This document shows, piece after piece, positions 34,799-47,517 of a DNA stretch of 64,000 bases. Numbering within the stretch: position 1 is the stretch's first letter; each line of letters opens with the position of its first letter. The stretch lies in NCBI GenBank assembly GCA_033558025.1, contig JAUCEF010000013.1, forward strand, positions 1,915,001-1,979,000. Reading direction: 5' to 3'. A program made the translations under genes and the position numbers. The notes beneath the pieces are model-generated. The model saw only the letters and a program-made list of their open reading frames with translations. It was not told the origin of the DNA and did not search any database. Source of the stretch: Phytophthora sp. 'mugwort' (lineage: Eukaryota; Oomycota; Peronosporomycetes; Peronosporales; Peronosporaceae).

Positions 34799-35279
34799 GT
34801 CGAACCCTAACTATCCGCTACATCGTTTCAAAAATCTGGTTTGCTGGCCCGGCACAGCCACACCTGCGCATCGACGCACGCTCGGCCTCGCCGCCGACCC
34901 CCCGCACCCTCCAGCTCTCCCGGACACATCTATCTGCCATGTCTGCCGATCGCTCCCAGTCCGTCCCTCGCTCATCATGGCGGCTACACCTCAAGTTGAC
35001 GGCCTGTGGCCTGAGTGGTCCGCATTACGTCTATGCTGATAGTCCGGTCGGCTCGAATGTTAAGAATACCTGGCCATGCCTCCCAGCAGACCCGAAATAA
35101 TTGACAACATCGAAAGCGCCATACGTTCGAAAGCAGTATCTATGTTCGTGAATAGCGGTCCGGGGTCTGTCGGTAGGACACGACACAACACGTCGGGACT
35201 GTGTAGGCAGTGGCAAAATACACAAGGCATGCAACAAGCAGCAGAGAGTCTCGAACGGCCGTTGACGGAGACAAGAAGA

Positions 35280-35351
35280 AGCGCGGGACCGGGATTGAAC
35301 CAGTGACCCTTCGAGCTGCAATCGAACGCTCTACCACTGAGCTACCCGCGC
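35280..35351 (-). tRNA. tRNA-Cys-GCA: tRNA-Cys(GCA), unit 64
   Basis: Body as unit 1. Unit marker: T101. Confidence 0.94.
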
Positions 35352-35832
35352 GTCGAACCCTAACTATCCGCTACATCGTTTCAAAAATCTGGTTTGCTGG
35401 CCCGGCACAGCCACACCTGCGCATCGACGCACGCTCGGCCTCGCCGCCGACCCCCCGCACCCTCCAGCTCTCCCGGACACATCTATCTGCCACGTCTGCC
35501 GATCGCTCCCAGTCCGTCCCTCGCTCATCATGGCGGCTACACCTCAAGTTGACGGCCTGTGGCCTGAGTGGTCCGCATTACGTCTATGCTGATAGTCCGG
35601 TCGGCTCGAATGTTAAGAATACCTGGCCATGCCTCCGAGCAGACCCGAAATAATTGACAACATCGAAAGCGCCATACGTTCGAAAGCAGTATCTATGTTC
35701 GTGAATAGCGGTCCGGGGTCTGTCGGTAGGACACGACACAACACGTCGGGACTGTGTAGGCAGTGGCAAAATACACAAGGCATGCAACAAGCAGCAGAGA
35801 GTCTCGAACGGCCGTTGACGGAGACAAGAAGA

Positions 35833-35904
35833 AGCGCGGGACCGGGATTGAACCAGTGACCCTTCGAGCTGCAATCGAACGCTCTACCACTGAGCTACCC
35901 GCGC
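35833..35904 (-). tRNA. tRNA-Cys-GCA: tRNA-Cys(GCA), unit 65
   Basis: Body as unit 1. Unit marker: G245. Confidence 0.94.
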
Positions 35905-36385
35905 GTCGAACCCTAACTATCCGCTACATCGTTTCAAAAATCTGGTTTGCAGGCCCGGCACAGCCACACCTGCGCATCGACGCACGCTCGGCCTCGCCGC
36001 CGACCCCCCGCACCCTCCAGCTCTCCCGGACACATCTATCTGCCACGTCTGCCGATCGCTCCCAGTCCGTCCCTCGCTCATCATGGCGGCTACACCTCAA
36101 GTTGACGGCCTGTGGCCTGAGTGGTCCGCATTACGTCTATGCTGATAGTCCGGTCGGCTCGAATGTTAAGAATACCTGGCCATGCCTCCCAGCAGACCCG
36201 AAATAATTGACAACATCGAAAGCGCCATACGTTCGAAAGCAGTATCTATGTTCGTGAATAGCGGTCCGGGGTCTGTCGGTAGGACACGACACAACACGTC
36301 GGGACTGTGTAGGCAGTGGCAAAATACACAAGGCATGCAACAAGCAGCAGAGAGTCTCGAACGGCCGTTGACGGAGACAAGAAGA

Positions 36386-36457
36386 AGCGCGGGACCGGGA
36401 TTGAACCAGTGACCCTTCGAGCTGCAATCGAACGCTCTACCACTGAGCTACCCGCGC
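36386..36457 (-). tRNA. tRNA-Cys-GCA: tRNA-Cys(GCA), unit 66
   Basis: Body as unit 1. Unit marker: A6; counterpart of unit 63. Confidence 0.94.
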
Positions 36458-36938
36458 GTCGAACCCTAACTATCCGCTACATCGTTTCAAAAATCTGGTT
36501 TGCTGGCCCGGCACAGCCACACCTGCGCATCGACGCACGCTCGGCCTCGCCGCCGACCCCCCGCACCCTCCAGCTCTCCCGGACACATCTATCTGCCATG
36601 TCTGCCGATCGCTCCCAGTCCGTCCCTCGCTCATCATGGCGGCTACACCTCAAGTTGACGGCCTGTGGCCTGAGTGGTCCGCATTACGTCTATGCTGATA
36701 GTCCGGTCGGCTCGAATGTTAAGAATACCTGGCCATGCCTCCCAGCAGACCCGAAATAATTGACAACATCGAAAGCGCCATACGTTCGAAAGCAGTATCT
36801 ATGTTCGTGAATAGCGGTCCGGGGTCTGTCGGTAGGACACGACACAACACGTCGGGACTGTGTAGGCAGTGGCAAAATACACAAGGCATGCAACAAGCAG
36901 CAGAGAGTCTCGAACGGCCGTTGACGGAGACAAGAAGA

Positions 36939-37010
36939 AGCGCGGGACCGGGATTGAACCAGTGACCCTTCGAGCTGCAATCGAACGCTCTACCACTGAG
37001 CTACCCGCGC
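36939..37010 (-). tRNA. tRNA-Cys-GCA: tRNA-Cys(GCA), unit 67
   Basis: Body as unit 1. Unit marker: T101; counterpart of unit 64. Confidence 0.94.
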
Positions 37011-37491
37011 GTCGAACCCTAACTATCCGCTACATCGTTTCAAAAATCTGGTTTGCTGGCCCGGCACAGCCACACCTGCGCATCGACGCACGCTCGGCCT
37101 CGCCGCCGACCCCCCGCACCCTCCAGCTCTCCCGGACACATCTATCTGCCACGTCTGCCGATCGCTCCCAGTCCGTCCCTCGCTCATCATGGCGGCTACA
37201 CCTCAAGTTGACGGCCTGTGGCCTGAGTGGTCCGCATTACGTCTATGCTGATAGTCCGGTCGGCTCGAATGTTAAGAATACCTGGCCATGCCTCCGAGCA
37301 GACCCGAAATAATTGACAACATCGAAAGCGCCATACGTTCGAAAGCAGTATCTATGTTCGTGAATAGCGGTCCGGGGTCTGTCGGTAGGACACGACACAA
37401 CACGTCGGGACTGTGTAGGCAGTGGCAAAATACACAAGGCATGCAACAAGCAGCAGAGAGTCTCGAACGGCCGTTGACGGAGACAAGAAGA

Positions 37492-37563
37492 AGCGCGGGA
37501 CCGGGATTGAACCAGTGACCCTTCGAGCTGCAATCGAACGCTCTACCACTGAGCTACCCGCGC
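37492..37563 (-). tRNA. tRNA-Cys-GCA: tRNA-Cys(GCA), unit 68
   Basis: Body as unit 1. Unit marker: G245; counterpart of unit 65. Confidence 0.94.
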
Positions 37564-38044
37564 GTCGAACCCTAACTATCCGCTACATCGTTTCAAAAAT
37601 CTGGTTTGCTGGCCCAGCACCGCCACACCTGCGCATCGACGCACGCTCGGCCTCGCCGCCGACCCCCCGCACCCTCCAGCTCTCCCGGACACATCTATCT
37701 GCCACGTCTGCCGATCGCTCCCAGTCCGTCCCTCGCTCATCATGGCGGCTACACCTCAAGTTGACGGCCTGTGGCCTGAGTGGTCCGCATTACGTCTATG
37801 CTGATAGTCCGGTCGGCTCGAATGTTAAGAATACCTGGCCATGCCTCCCAGCAGACCCGAAATAATTGACAACATCGAAAGCGCCATACGTTCGAAAGCA
37901 GTATCTATGTTCGTGAATAGCGGTCCGGGGTCTGTCGGTAGGACACGACACAACACGTCGGGACTGTGTAGGCAGTGGCAAAATACACAAGGCATGCAAC
38001 AAGCAGCAGAGAGTCTCGAACGGCCGTTGACGGAGACAAGAAGA

Positions 38045-38116
38045 AGCGCGGGACCGGGATTGAACCAGTGACCCTTCGAGCTGCAATCGAACGCTCTACC
38101 ACTGAGCTACCCGCGC
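38045..38116 (-). tRNA. tRNA-Cys-GCA: tRNA-Cys(GCA), unit 69
   Basis: Body as unit 1. Unit marker: A12+C17. Confidence 0.94.
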
Positions 38117-38597
38117 GTCGAACCCTAACTATCCGCTACATCGTTTCAAAAATCTGGTTTGCTGGCCCGGCACAGCCACACCTGCGCATCGACGCACGCT
38201 CGGCCTCGCCGCCGACCCCCCGCACCCTCCAGCTCTCCCGGACACATCTATCTGCCACGTCTGCCGATCGCTCCCAGTCCGTCCCTCGCTCATCATGGCG
38301 GCTACACCTCAAGTTGACGGCCTGTGGCCTGAGTGGTCCGCATTACGTCTATGCTGATAGTCCGGTCGGCTCGAATGTTAAGAATACCTGGCCATGCCTC
38401 CCAGCAGACCCGAAATAATTGACAACATCGAAAGCGCCATACGTTCGAAAGCAGTATCTATGTTCGTGAATAGCGGTCCGGGGTCTGTCGGTAGGACACG
38501 ACACAACACGTCGGGACTGTGTAGGCAGTGGCAAAATACACAAGGCATGCAACAAGCAGCAGAGAGTCTCGAACGGCCGTTGACGGAGACAAGAAGA

Positions 38598-38669
38598 AGC
38601 GCGGGACCGGGATTGAACCAGTGATCCTTCGAGCTGCAATCGAACGCTCTACCACTGAGCTACCCGCGC
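38598..38669 (-). tRNA. tRNA-Cys-GCA: tRNA-Cys(GCA), G46A variant, unit 70
   Basis: Variable-loop G46A. Unit marker: T468 only. Confidence 0.93.
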
Positions 38670-39150
38670 GTCGAACCCTAACTATCCGCTACATCGTTTC
38701 AAAAATCTGGTTTGCTGGCCCGGCACAGCCACACCTGCGCATCGACGCACGCTCGGCCTCGCCGCCGACCCCCCGCACCCTCCAGCTCTCCCGGACACAT
38801 CTATCTGCCACGTCTGCCGATCGCTCCCAGTCCGTCCCTCGCTCATCATGGCGGCTACACCTCAAGTTGACGGCCTGTGGCCTGAGTGGTCCGCATTACG
38901 TCTATGCTGATAGTCCGGTCGGCTCGAATGTTAAGAATACCTGGCCATGCCTCCCAGCAGACCCGAAATAATTGACAACATCGAAAGCGCCATACGTTCG
39001 AAAGCAGTATCTATGTTCGTGAATAGCGGTCCGGGGTCTGTCGGTAGGACACGACACAACACGTCGGGACTGTGTAGGCAGTGGCAAAATACACAAGGCA
39101 TGCAACAAGCAGCAGAGAGTCTCGAACGGCCGTTGACGGAGACAAGAAGA

Positions 39151-39222
39151 AGCGCGGGACCGGGATTGAACCAGTGACCCTTCGAGCTGCAATCGAACGC
39201 TCTACCACTGAGCTACCCGCGC
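39151..39222 (-). tRNA. tRNA-Cys-GCA: tRNA-Cys(GCA), unit 71
   Basis: Consensus unit, no markers seen. Confidence 0.94.
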
Positions 39223-39703
39223 GTCGAACCCTAACTATCCGCTACATCGTTTCAAAAATCTGGTTTGCTGGCCCGGCACAGCCACACCTGCGCATCGACG
39301 CACGCTCGGCCTCGCCGCCGACCCCCCGCACCCTCCAGCTCTCCCGGACACATCTATCTGCCACGTCTGCCGATCGCTCCCAGTCCGTCCCTCGCTCATC
39401 ATGGCGGCTACACCTCAAGTTGACGGCCTGTGGCCTGAGTGGTCCGCATTACGTCTATGCTGATAGTCCGGTCGGCTCGAATGTTAAGAATACCTGGCCA
39501 TGCCTCCCAGCAGACCCGAAATAATTGACAACATCGAAAGCGCCATACGTTCGAAAGCAGTATCTATGTTCGTGAATAGCGGTCCGGGGTCTGTCGGTAG
39601 GACACGACACAACACGTCGGGACTGTGTAGGCAGTGGCAAAATACACAAGGCATGCAACAAGCAGCAGAGAGTCTCGAACGGCCGTTGACGGAGACAAGA
39701 AGA

Positions 39704-39775
39704 AGCGCGGGACCGGGATTGAACCAGTGACCCTTCGAGCTGCAATCGAACGCTCTACCACTGAGCTACCCGCGC
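39704..39775 (-). tRNA. tRNA-Cys-GCA: tRNA-Cys(GCA), unit 72
   Basis: Consensus unit, no markers seen. Confidence 0.94.
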
Positions 39776-40256
39776 GTCGAACCCTAACTATCCGCTACAT
39801 CGTTTCAAAAATCTGGTTTGCTGGCCCGGCACAGCCACACCTGCGCATCGACGCACGCTCGGCCTCGCCGCCGACCCCCCGCACCCTCCAGCTCTCCCGG
39901 ACACATCTATCTGCCACGTCTGCCGATCGCTCCCAGTCCGTCCCTCGCTCATCATGGCGGCTACACCTCAAGTTGACGGCCTGTGGCCTGAGTGGTCCGC
40001 ATTACGTCTATGCTGATAGTCCGGTCGGCTCGAATGTTAAGAATACCTGGCCATGCCTCCCAGCAGACCCGAAATAATTGACAACATCGAAAGCGCCATA
40101 CGTTCGAAAGCAGTATCTATGTTCGTGAATAGCGGTCCGGGGTCTGTCGGTAGGACACGACACAACACGTCGGGACTGTGTAGGCAGTGGCAAAATACAC
40201 AAGGCATGCAACAAGCAGCAGAGAGTCTCGAACGGCCGTTGACGGAGACAAGAAGA

Positions 40257-40328
40257 AGCGCGGGACCGGGATTGAACCAGTGACCCTTCGAGCTGCAATC
40301 GAACGCTCTACCACTGAGCTACCCGCGC
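40257..40328 (-). tRNA. tRNA-Cys-GCA: tRNA-Cys(GCA), unit 73
   Basis: Consensus unit, no markers seen. Confidence 0.94.
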
Positions 40329-40809
40329 GTCGAACCCTAACTATCCGCTACATCGTTTCAAAAATCTGGTTTGCTGGCCCGGCACAGCCACACCTGCGCA
40401 TCGACGCACGCTCGGCCTCGCCGCCGACCCCCCGCACCCTCCAGCTCTCCCGGACACATCTATCTGCCACGTCTGCCGATCGCTCCCAGTCCGTCCCTCG
40501 CTCATCATGGCGGCTACACCTCAAGTTGACGGCCTGTGGCCTGAGTGGTCCGCATTACGTCTATGCTGATAGTCCGGTCGGCTCGAATGTTAAGAATACC
40601 TGGCCATGCCTCCGAGCAGACCCGAAATAATTGACAACATCGAAAGCGCCATACGTTCGAAAGCAGTATCTATGTTCGTGAATAGCGGTCCGGGGTCTGT
40701 CGGTAGGACACGACACAACACGTCGGGACTGTGTAGGCAGTGGCAAAATACACAAGGCATGCAACAAGCAGCAGAGAGTCTCGAACGGCCGTTGACGGAG
40801 ACAAGAAGA

Positions 40810-40881
40810 AGCGCGGGACCGGGATTGAACCAGTGACCCTTCGAGCTGCAATCGAACGCTCTACCACTGAGCTACCCGCGC
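40810..40881 (-). tRNA. tRNA-Cys-GCA: tRNA-Cys(GCA), unit 74
   Basis: Body as unit 1. Unit marker: G245. Confidence 0.94.
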
Positions 40882-41362
40882 GTCGAACCCTAACTATCCG
40901 CTACATCGTTTCAAAAATCTGGTTTGCTGGCCCAGCACCGCCACACCTGCGCATCGACGCACGCTCGGCCTCGCCGCCGACCCCCCGCACCCTCCAGCTC
41001 TCCCGGACACATCTATCTGCCACGTCTGCCGATCGCTCCCAGTCCGTCCCTCGCTCATCATGGCGGCTACACCTCAAGTTGACGGCCTGTGGCCTGAGTG
41101 GTCCGCATTACGTCTATGCTGATAGTCCGGTCGGCTCGAATGTTAAGAATACCTGGCCATGCCTCCCAGCAGACCCGAAATAATTGACAACATCGAAAGC
41201 GCCATACGTTCGAAAGCAGTATCTATGTTCGTGAATAGCGGTCCGGGGTCTGTCGGTAGGACACGACACAACACGTCGGGACTGTGTAGGCAGTGGCAAA
41301 ATACACAAGGCATGCAACAAGCAGCAGAGAGTCTCGAACGGCCGTTGACGGAGACAAGAAGA

Positions 41363-41434
41363 AGCGCGGGACCGGGATTGAACCAGTGACCCTTCGAGCT
41401 GCAATCGAACGCTCTACCACTGAGCTACCCGCGC
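41363..41434 (-). tRNA. tRNA-Cys-GCA: tRNA-Cys(GCA), unit 75
   Basis: Body as unit 1. Unit marker: A12+C17; the pair 74-75 repeats 68-69. Confidence 0.94.
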
Positions 41435-41915
41435 GTCGAACCCTAACTATCCGCTACATCGTTTCAAAAATCTGGTTTGCTGGCCCAGCACCGCCACACC
41501 TGCGCATCGACGCACGCTCGGCCTCGCCGCCGACCCCCCGCACCCTCCAGCTCTCCCGGACACATCTATCTGCCACGTCTGCCGATCGCTCCCAGTCCGT
41601 CCCTCGCTCATCATGGCGGCTACACCTCAAGTTGACGGCCTGTGGCCTGAGTGGTCCGCATTACGTCTATGCTGATAGTCCGGTCGGCTCGAATGTTAAG
41701 AATACCTGGCCATGCCTCCCAGCAGACCCGAAATAATTGACAACATCGAAAGCGCCATACGTTCGAAAGCAGTATCTATGTTCGTGAATAGCGGTCCGGG
41801 GTCTGTCGGTAGGACACGACACAACACGTCGGGACTGTGTAGGCAGTGGCAAAATACACAAGGCATGCAACAAGCAGCAGAGAGTCTCGAACGGCCGTTG
41901 ACGGAGACAAGAAGA

Positions 41916-41987
41916 AGCGCGGGACCGGGATTGAACCAGTGACCCTTCGAGCTGCAATCGAACGCTCTACCACTGAGCTACCCGCGC
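41916..41987 (-). tRNA. tRNA-Cys-GCA: tRNA-Cys(GCA), unit 76
   Basis: Body as unit 1. Unit marker: A12+C17; identical neighbour of unit 75. Confidence 0.94.
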
Positions 41988-42468
41988 GTCGAACCCTAAC
42001 TATCCGCTACATCGTTTCAAAAATCTGGTTTGCTGGCCCGGCACAGCCACACCTGCGCATCGACGCACGCTCGGCCTCGCCGCCGACCCCCCGCACCCTC
42101 CAGCTCTCCCGGACACATCTATCTGCCACGTCTGCCGATCGCTCCCAGTCCGTTCCTCGCTCATCATGGCGGCTACACCTCAAGTTGACGGCCTGTGGCC
42201 TGAGTGGTCCGCATTACGTCTATGCTGATAGTCCGGTCGGCTCGAATGTTAAGAATACCTGGCCATGCCTCCGAGCAGACCCGAAATAATTGACAACATC
42301 GAAAGCGCCATACGTTCGAAAGCAGTATCTATGTTCGTGAATAGCGGTCCGGGGTCTGTCGGTAGGACACGACACAACACGTCGGGACTGTGTAGGCAGT
42401 GGCAAAATACACAAGGCATGCAACAAGCAGCAGAGAGTCTCGAACGGCCGTTGACGGAGACAAGAAGA

Positions 42469-42540
42469 AGCGCGGGACCGGGATTGAACCAGTGACCCTT
42501 CGAGCTGCAATCGAACGCTCTACCACTGAGCTACCCGCGC
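42469..42540 (-). tRNA. tRNA-Cys-GCA: tRNA-Cys(GCA), unit 77
   Basis: Body as unit 1. Unit markers: T126 (private), G245. Confidence 0.94.
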
Positions 42541-43021
42541 GTCGAACCCTAACTATCCGCTACATCGTTTCAAAAATCTGGTTTGCAGGCCCGGCACAGC
42601 CACACCTGCGCATCGACGCACGCTCGGCCTCGCCGCCGACCCCCCGCACCCTCCAGCTCTCCCGGACACATCTATCTGCCACGTCTGCCGATCGCTCCCA
42701 GTCCGTCCCTCGCTCATCATGGCGGCTACACCTCAAGTTGACGGCCTGTGGCCTGAGTGGTCCGCATTACGTCTATGCTGATAGTCCGGTCGGCTCGAAT
42801 GTTAAGAATACCTGGCCATGCCTCCCAGCAGACCCGAAATAATTGACAACATCGAAAGCGCCATACGTTCGAAAGCAGTATCTATGTTCGTGAATAGCGG
42901 TCCGGGGTCTGTCGGTAGGACACGACACAACACGTCGGGACTGTGTAGGCAGTGGCAAAATACACAAGGCATGCAACAAGCAGCAGAGAGTCTCGAACGG
43001 CCGTTGACGGAGACAAGAAGA

Positions 43022-43093
43022 AGCGCGGGACCGGGATTGAACCAGTGACCCTTCGAGCTGCAATCGAACGCTCTACCACTGAGCTACCCGCGC
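43022..43093 (-). tRNA. tRNA-Cys-GCA: tRNA-Cys(GCA), unit 78
   Basis: Body as unit 1. Unit marker: A6. Confidence 0.94.
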
Positions 43094-43574
43094 GTCGAAC
43101 CCTAACTATCCGCTACATCGTTTCAAAAATCTGGTTTGCTGGCCCGGCACAGCCACACCTGCGCATCGACGCACGCTCGGCCTCGCCGCCGACCCCCCGC
43201 ACCCTCCAGCTCTCCCGGACACATCTATCTGCCATGTCTGCCGATCGCTCCCAGTCCGTCCCTCGCTCATCATGGCGGCTACACCTCAAGTTGACGGCCT
43301 GTGGCCTGAGTGGTCCGCATTACGTCTATGCTGATAGTCCGGTCGGCTCGAATGTTAAGAATACCTGGCCATGCCTCCCAGCAGACCCGAAATAATTGAC
43401 AACATCGAAAGCGCCATACGTTCGAAAGCAGTATCTATGTTCGTGAATAGCGGTCCGGGGTCTGTCGGTAGGACACGACACAACACGTCGGGACTGTGTA
43501 GGCAGTGGCAAAATACACAAGGCATGCAACAAGCAGCAGAGAGTCTCGAACGGCCGTTGACGGAGACAAGAAGA

Positions 43575-43646
43575 AGCGCGGGACCGGGATTGAACCAGTG
43601 ACCCTTCGAGCTGCAATCGAACGCTCTACCACTGAGCTACCCGCGC
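43575..43646 (-). tRNA. tRNA-Cys-GCA: tRNA-Cys(GCA), unit 79
   Basis: Body as unit 1. Unit marker: T101; 77-79 echo 65-67. Confidence 0.94.
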
Positions 43647-44127
43647 GTCGAACCCTAACTATCCGCTACATCGTTTCAAAAATCTGGTTTGCTGGCCCGG
43701 CACAGCCACACCTGCGCATCGACGCACGCTCGGCCTCGCCGCCGACCCCCCGCACCCTCCAGCTCTCCCGGACACATCTATCTGCCACGTCTGCCGATCG
43801 CTCCCAGTCCGTCCCTCGCTCATCATGGCGGCTACACCTCAAGTTGACGGCCTGTGGCCTGAGTGGTCCGCATTACGTCTATGCTGATAGTCCGGTCGGC
43901 TCGAATGTTAAGAATACCTGGCCATGCCTCCCAGCAGACCCGAAATAATTGACAACATCGAAAGCGCCATACGTTCGAAAGCAGTATCTATGTTCGTGAA
44001 TAGCGGTCCGGGGTCTGTCGGTAGGACACGACACAACACGTCGGGACTGTGTAGGCAGTGGCAAAATACACAAGGCATGCAACAAGCAGCAGAGAGTCTC
44101 GAACGGCCGTTGACGGAGACAAGAAGA

Positions 44128-44199
44128 AGCGCGGGACCGGGATTGAACCAGTGACCCTTCGAGCTGCAATCGAACGCTCTACCACTGAGCTACCCGCGC
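44128..44199 (-). tRNA. tRNA-Cys-GCA: tRNA-Cys(GCA), unit 80
   Basis: Consensus unit, no markers seen. Confidence 0.94.
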
Positions 44200-44680
44200 G
44201 TCGAACCCTAACTATCCGCTACATCGTTTCAAAAATCTGGTTTGCTGGCCCGGCACAGCCACACCTGCGCATCGACGCACGCTCGGCCTCGCCGCCGACC
44301 CCCCGCACCCTCCAGCTCTCCCGGACACATCTATCTGCCATGTCTGCCGATCGCTCCCAGTCCGTCCCTCGCTCATCATGGCGGCTACACCTCAAGTTGA
44401 CGGCCTGTGGCCTGAGTGGTCCGCATTACGTCTATGCTGATAGTCCGGTCGGCTCGAATGTTAAGAATACCTGGCCATGCCTCCCAGCAGACCCGAAATA
44501 ATTGACAACATCGAAAGCGCCATACGTTCGAAAGCAGTATCTATGTTCGTGAATAGCGGTCCGGGGTCTGTCGGTAGGACAGGACACAACACGTCGGGAC
44601 TGTGTAGGCAGTGGCAAAATACACAAGGCATGCAACAAGCAGCAGAGAGTCTCGAACGGCCGTTGACGGAGACAAGAAGA

Positions 44681-44752
44681 AGCGCGGGACCGGGATTGAA
44701 CCAGTGACCCTTCGAGCTGCAATCGAACGCTCTACCACTGAGCTACCCGCGC
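44681..44752 (-). tRNA. tRNA-Cys-GCA: tRNA-Cys(GCA), unit 81
   Basis: Body as unit 1. Unit markers: T101, G342. Confidence 0.94.
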
Positions 44753-45233
44753 GTCGAACCCTAACTATCCGCTACATCGTTTCAAAAATCTGGTTTGCTG
44801 GCCCAGCACCGCCACACCTGCGCATCGACGCACGCTCGGCCTCGCCGCCGACCCCCCGCACCCTCCAGCTCTCCCGGACACATCTATCTGCCACGTCTGC
44901 CGATCGCTCCCAGTCCGTCCCTCGCTCATCATGGCGGCTACACCTCAAGTTGACGGCCTGTGGCCTGAGCGGTCCGCATTACGTCTATGCTGATAGTCCG
45001 GTCGGCTCGAATGTTAAGAATACCTGGCCATGCCTCCCAGCAGACCCGAAATAATTGACAACATCGAAAGCGCCATACGTTCGAAAGCAGTATCTATGTT
45101 CGTGAATAGCGGTCCGGGGTCTGTCGGTAGGACACGACACAACACGTCGGGACTGTGTAGGCAGTGGCAAAATACACAAGGCATGCAACAAGCAGCAGAG
45201 AGTCTCGAACGGCCGTTGACGGAGACAAGAAGA

Positions 45234-45305
45234 AGCGCGGGACCGGGATTGAACCAGTGACCCTTCGAGCTGCAATCGAACGCTCTACCACTGAGCTACC
45301 CGCGC
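45234..45305 (-). tRNA. tRNA-Cys-GCA: tRNA-Cys(GCA), unit 82
   Basis: Body as unit 1. Unit markers: A12+C17, C177. Confidence 0.94.
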
Positions 45306-45786
45306 GTCGAACCCTAACTATCCGCTACATCGTTTCAAAAATCTGGTTTGCTGGCCCGGCACAGCCACACCTGCGCATCGACGCACGCTCGGCCTCGCCG
45401 CCGACCCCCCGCACCCTCCAGCTCTCCCGGACACATCTATCTGCCACGTCTGCCGATCGCTCCCAGTCCGTCCCTCGCTCATCATGGCGGCTACACCTCA
45501 AGTTGACGGCCTGTGGCCTGAGCGGTCCGCATTACGTCTATGCTGATAGTCCGGTCGGCTCGAATGTTAAGAATACCTGGCCATGCCTCCCAGCAGACCC
45601 GAAATAATTGACAACATCGAAAGCGCCATACGTTCGAAAGCAGTATCTATGTTCGTGAATAGCGGTCCGGGGTCTGTCGGTAGGACACGACACAACACGT
45701 CGGGACTGTGTAGGCAGTGGCAAAATACACAAGGCATGCAACAAGCAGCAGAGAGTCTCGAACGGCCGTTGACGGAGACAAGAAGA

Positions 45787-45858
45787 AGCGCGGGACCGGG
45801 ATTGAACCAGTGACCCTTCGAGCTGCAATCGAACGCTCTACCACTGAGCTACCCGCGC
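45787..45858 (-). tRNA. tRNA-Cys-GCA: tRNA-Cys(GCA), unit 83
   Basis: Body as unit 1. Unit marker: C177. Confidence 0.94.
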
Positions 45859-46339
45859 GTCGAACCCTAACTATCCGCTACATCGTTTCAAAAATCTGGT
45901 TTGCTGGCCCGGCACAGCCACACCTGCGCATCGACGCACGCTCGGCCTCGCCGCCGACCCCCCGCACCCTCCAGCTCTCCCGGACACATCTATCTGCCAC
46001 GTCTGCCGATCGCTCCCAGTCCGTCCCTCGCTCATCATGGCGGCTACACCTCAAGTTGACGGCCTGTGGCCTGAGCGGTCCGCATTACGTCTATGCTGAT
46101 AGTCCGGTCGGCTCGAATGTTAAGAATACCTGGCCATGCCTCCCAGCAGACCCGAAATAATTGACAACATCGAAAGCGCCATACGTTCGAAAGCAGTATC
46201 TATGTTCGTGAATAGCGGTCCGGGGTCTGTCGGTAGGACACGACACAACACGTCGGGACTGTGTAGGCAGTGGCAAAATACACAAGGCATGCAACAAGCA
46301 GCAGAGAGTCTCGAACGGCCGTTGACGGAGACAAGAAGA

Positions 46340-46411
46340 AGCGCGGGACCGGGATTGAACCAGTGACCCTTCGAGCTGCAATCGAACGCTCTACCACTGA
46401 GCTACCCGCGC
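46340..46411 (-). tRNA. tRNA-Cys-GCA: tRNA-Cys(GCA), unit 84
   Basis: Body as unit 1. Unit marker: C177; third C177 unit in a row. Confidence 0.94.
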
Positions 46412-46892
46412 GTCGAACCCTAACTATCCGCTACATCGTTTCAAAAATCTGGTTTGCTGGCCCGGCACAGCCACACCTGCGCATCGACGCACGCTCGGCC
46501 TCGCCGCCGACCCCCCGCACCCTCCAGCTCTCCCGGACACATCTATCTGCCACGTCTGCCGATCGCTCCCAGTCCGTCCCTCGCTCATCATGGCGGCTAC
46601 ACCTCAAGTTGACGGCCTGTGGCCTGAGTGGTCCGCATTACGTCTATGCTGATAGTCCGGTCGGCTCGAATGTTAAGAATACCTGGCCATGCCTCCGAGC
46701 AGACCCGAAATAATTGACAACATCGAAAGCGCCATACGTTCGAAAGCAGTATCTATGTTCGTGAATAGCGGTCCGGGGTCTGTCGGTAGGACACGACACA
46801 ACACGTCGGGACTGTGTAGGCAGTGGCAAAATACACAAGGCATGCAACAAGCAGCAGAGAGTCTCGAACGGCCGTTGACGGAGACAAGAAGA

Positions 46893-46964
46893 AGCGCGGG
46901 ACCGGGATTGAACCAGTGACCCTTCGAGCTGCAATCGAACGCTCTACCACTGAGCTACCCGCGC
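46893..46964 (-). tRNA. tRNA-Cys-GCA: tRNA-Cys(GCA), unit 85
   Basis: Body as unit 1. Unit marker: G245. Confidence 0.94.
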
Positions 46965-47445
46965 GTCGAACCCTAACTATCCGCTACATCGTTTCAAAAA
47001 TCTGGTTTGCTGGCCCGGCACAGCCACACCTGCGCATCGACGCACGCTCGGCCTCGCCGCCGACCCCCCGCACCCTCCAGCTCTCCCGGACACATCTATC
47101 TGCCACGTCTGCCGATCGCTCCCAGTCCGTCCCTCGCTCATCATGGCGGCTACACCTCAAGTTGACGGCCTGTGGCCTGAGTGGTCCGCATTACGTCTAT
47201 GCTGATAGTCCGGTCGGCTCGAATGTTAAGAATACCTGGCCATGCCTCCCAGCAGACCCGAAATAATTGACAACATCGAAAGCGCCATACGTTCGAAAGC
47301 AGTATCTATGTTCGTGAATAGCGGTCCGGGGTCTGTCGGTAGGACACGACACAACACGTCGGGACTGTGTAGGCAGTGGCAAAATACACAAGGCATGCAA
47401 CAAGCAGCAGAGAGTCTCGAACGGCCGTTGACGGAGACAAGAAGA

Positions 47446-47517
47446 AGCGCGGGACCGGGATTGAACCAGTGACCCTTCGAGCTGCAATCGAACGCTCTAC
47501 CACTGAGCTACCCGCGC
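47446..47517 (-). tRNA. tRNA-Cys-GCA: tRNA-Cys(GCA), unit 86
   Basis: Consensus unit, no markers seen. Confidence 0.94.

Larger units (their letters stand above)
34287..35945. repeat. Three-unit higher-order block, copy A (units 63-65)
   Basis: The marker string is A6, T101, G245, one per unit. It is repeated at once in units 66-68. The same trio in rotated order (G245, A6, T101) appears again at units 77-79. Confidence 0.8.
35946..37604. repeat. Three-unit higher-order block, copy B (units 66-68)
   Basis: It repeats the marker string A6, T101, G245 of units 63-65 with an offset of 1,659 bp. Unit 69 (A12+C17) ends the pattern. Confidence 0.8.
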
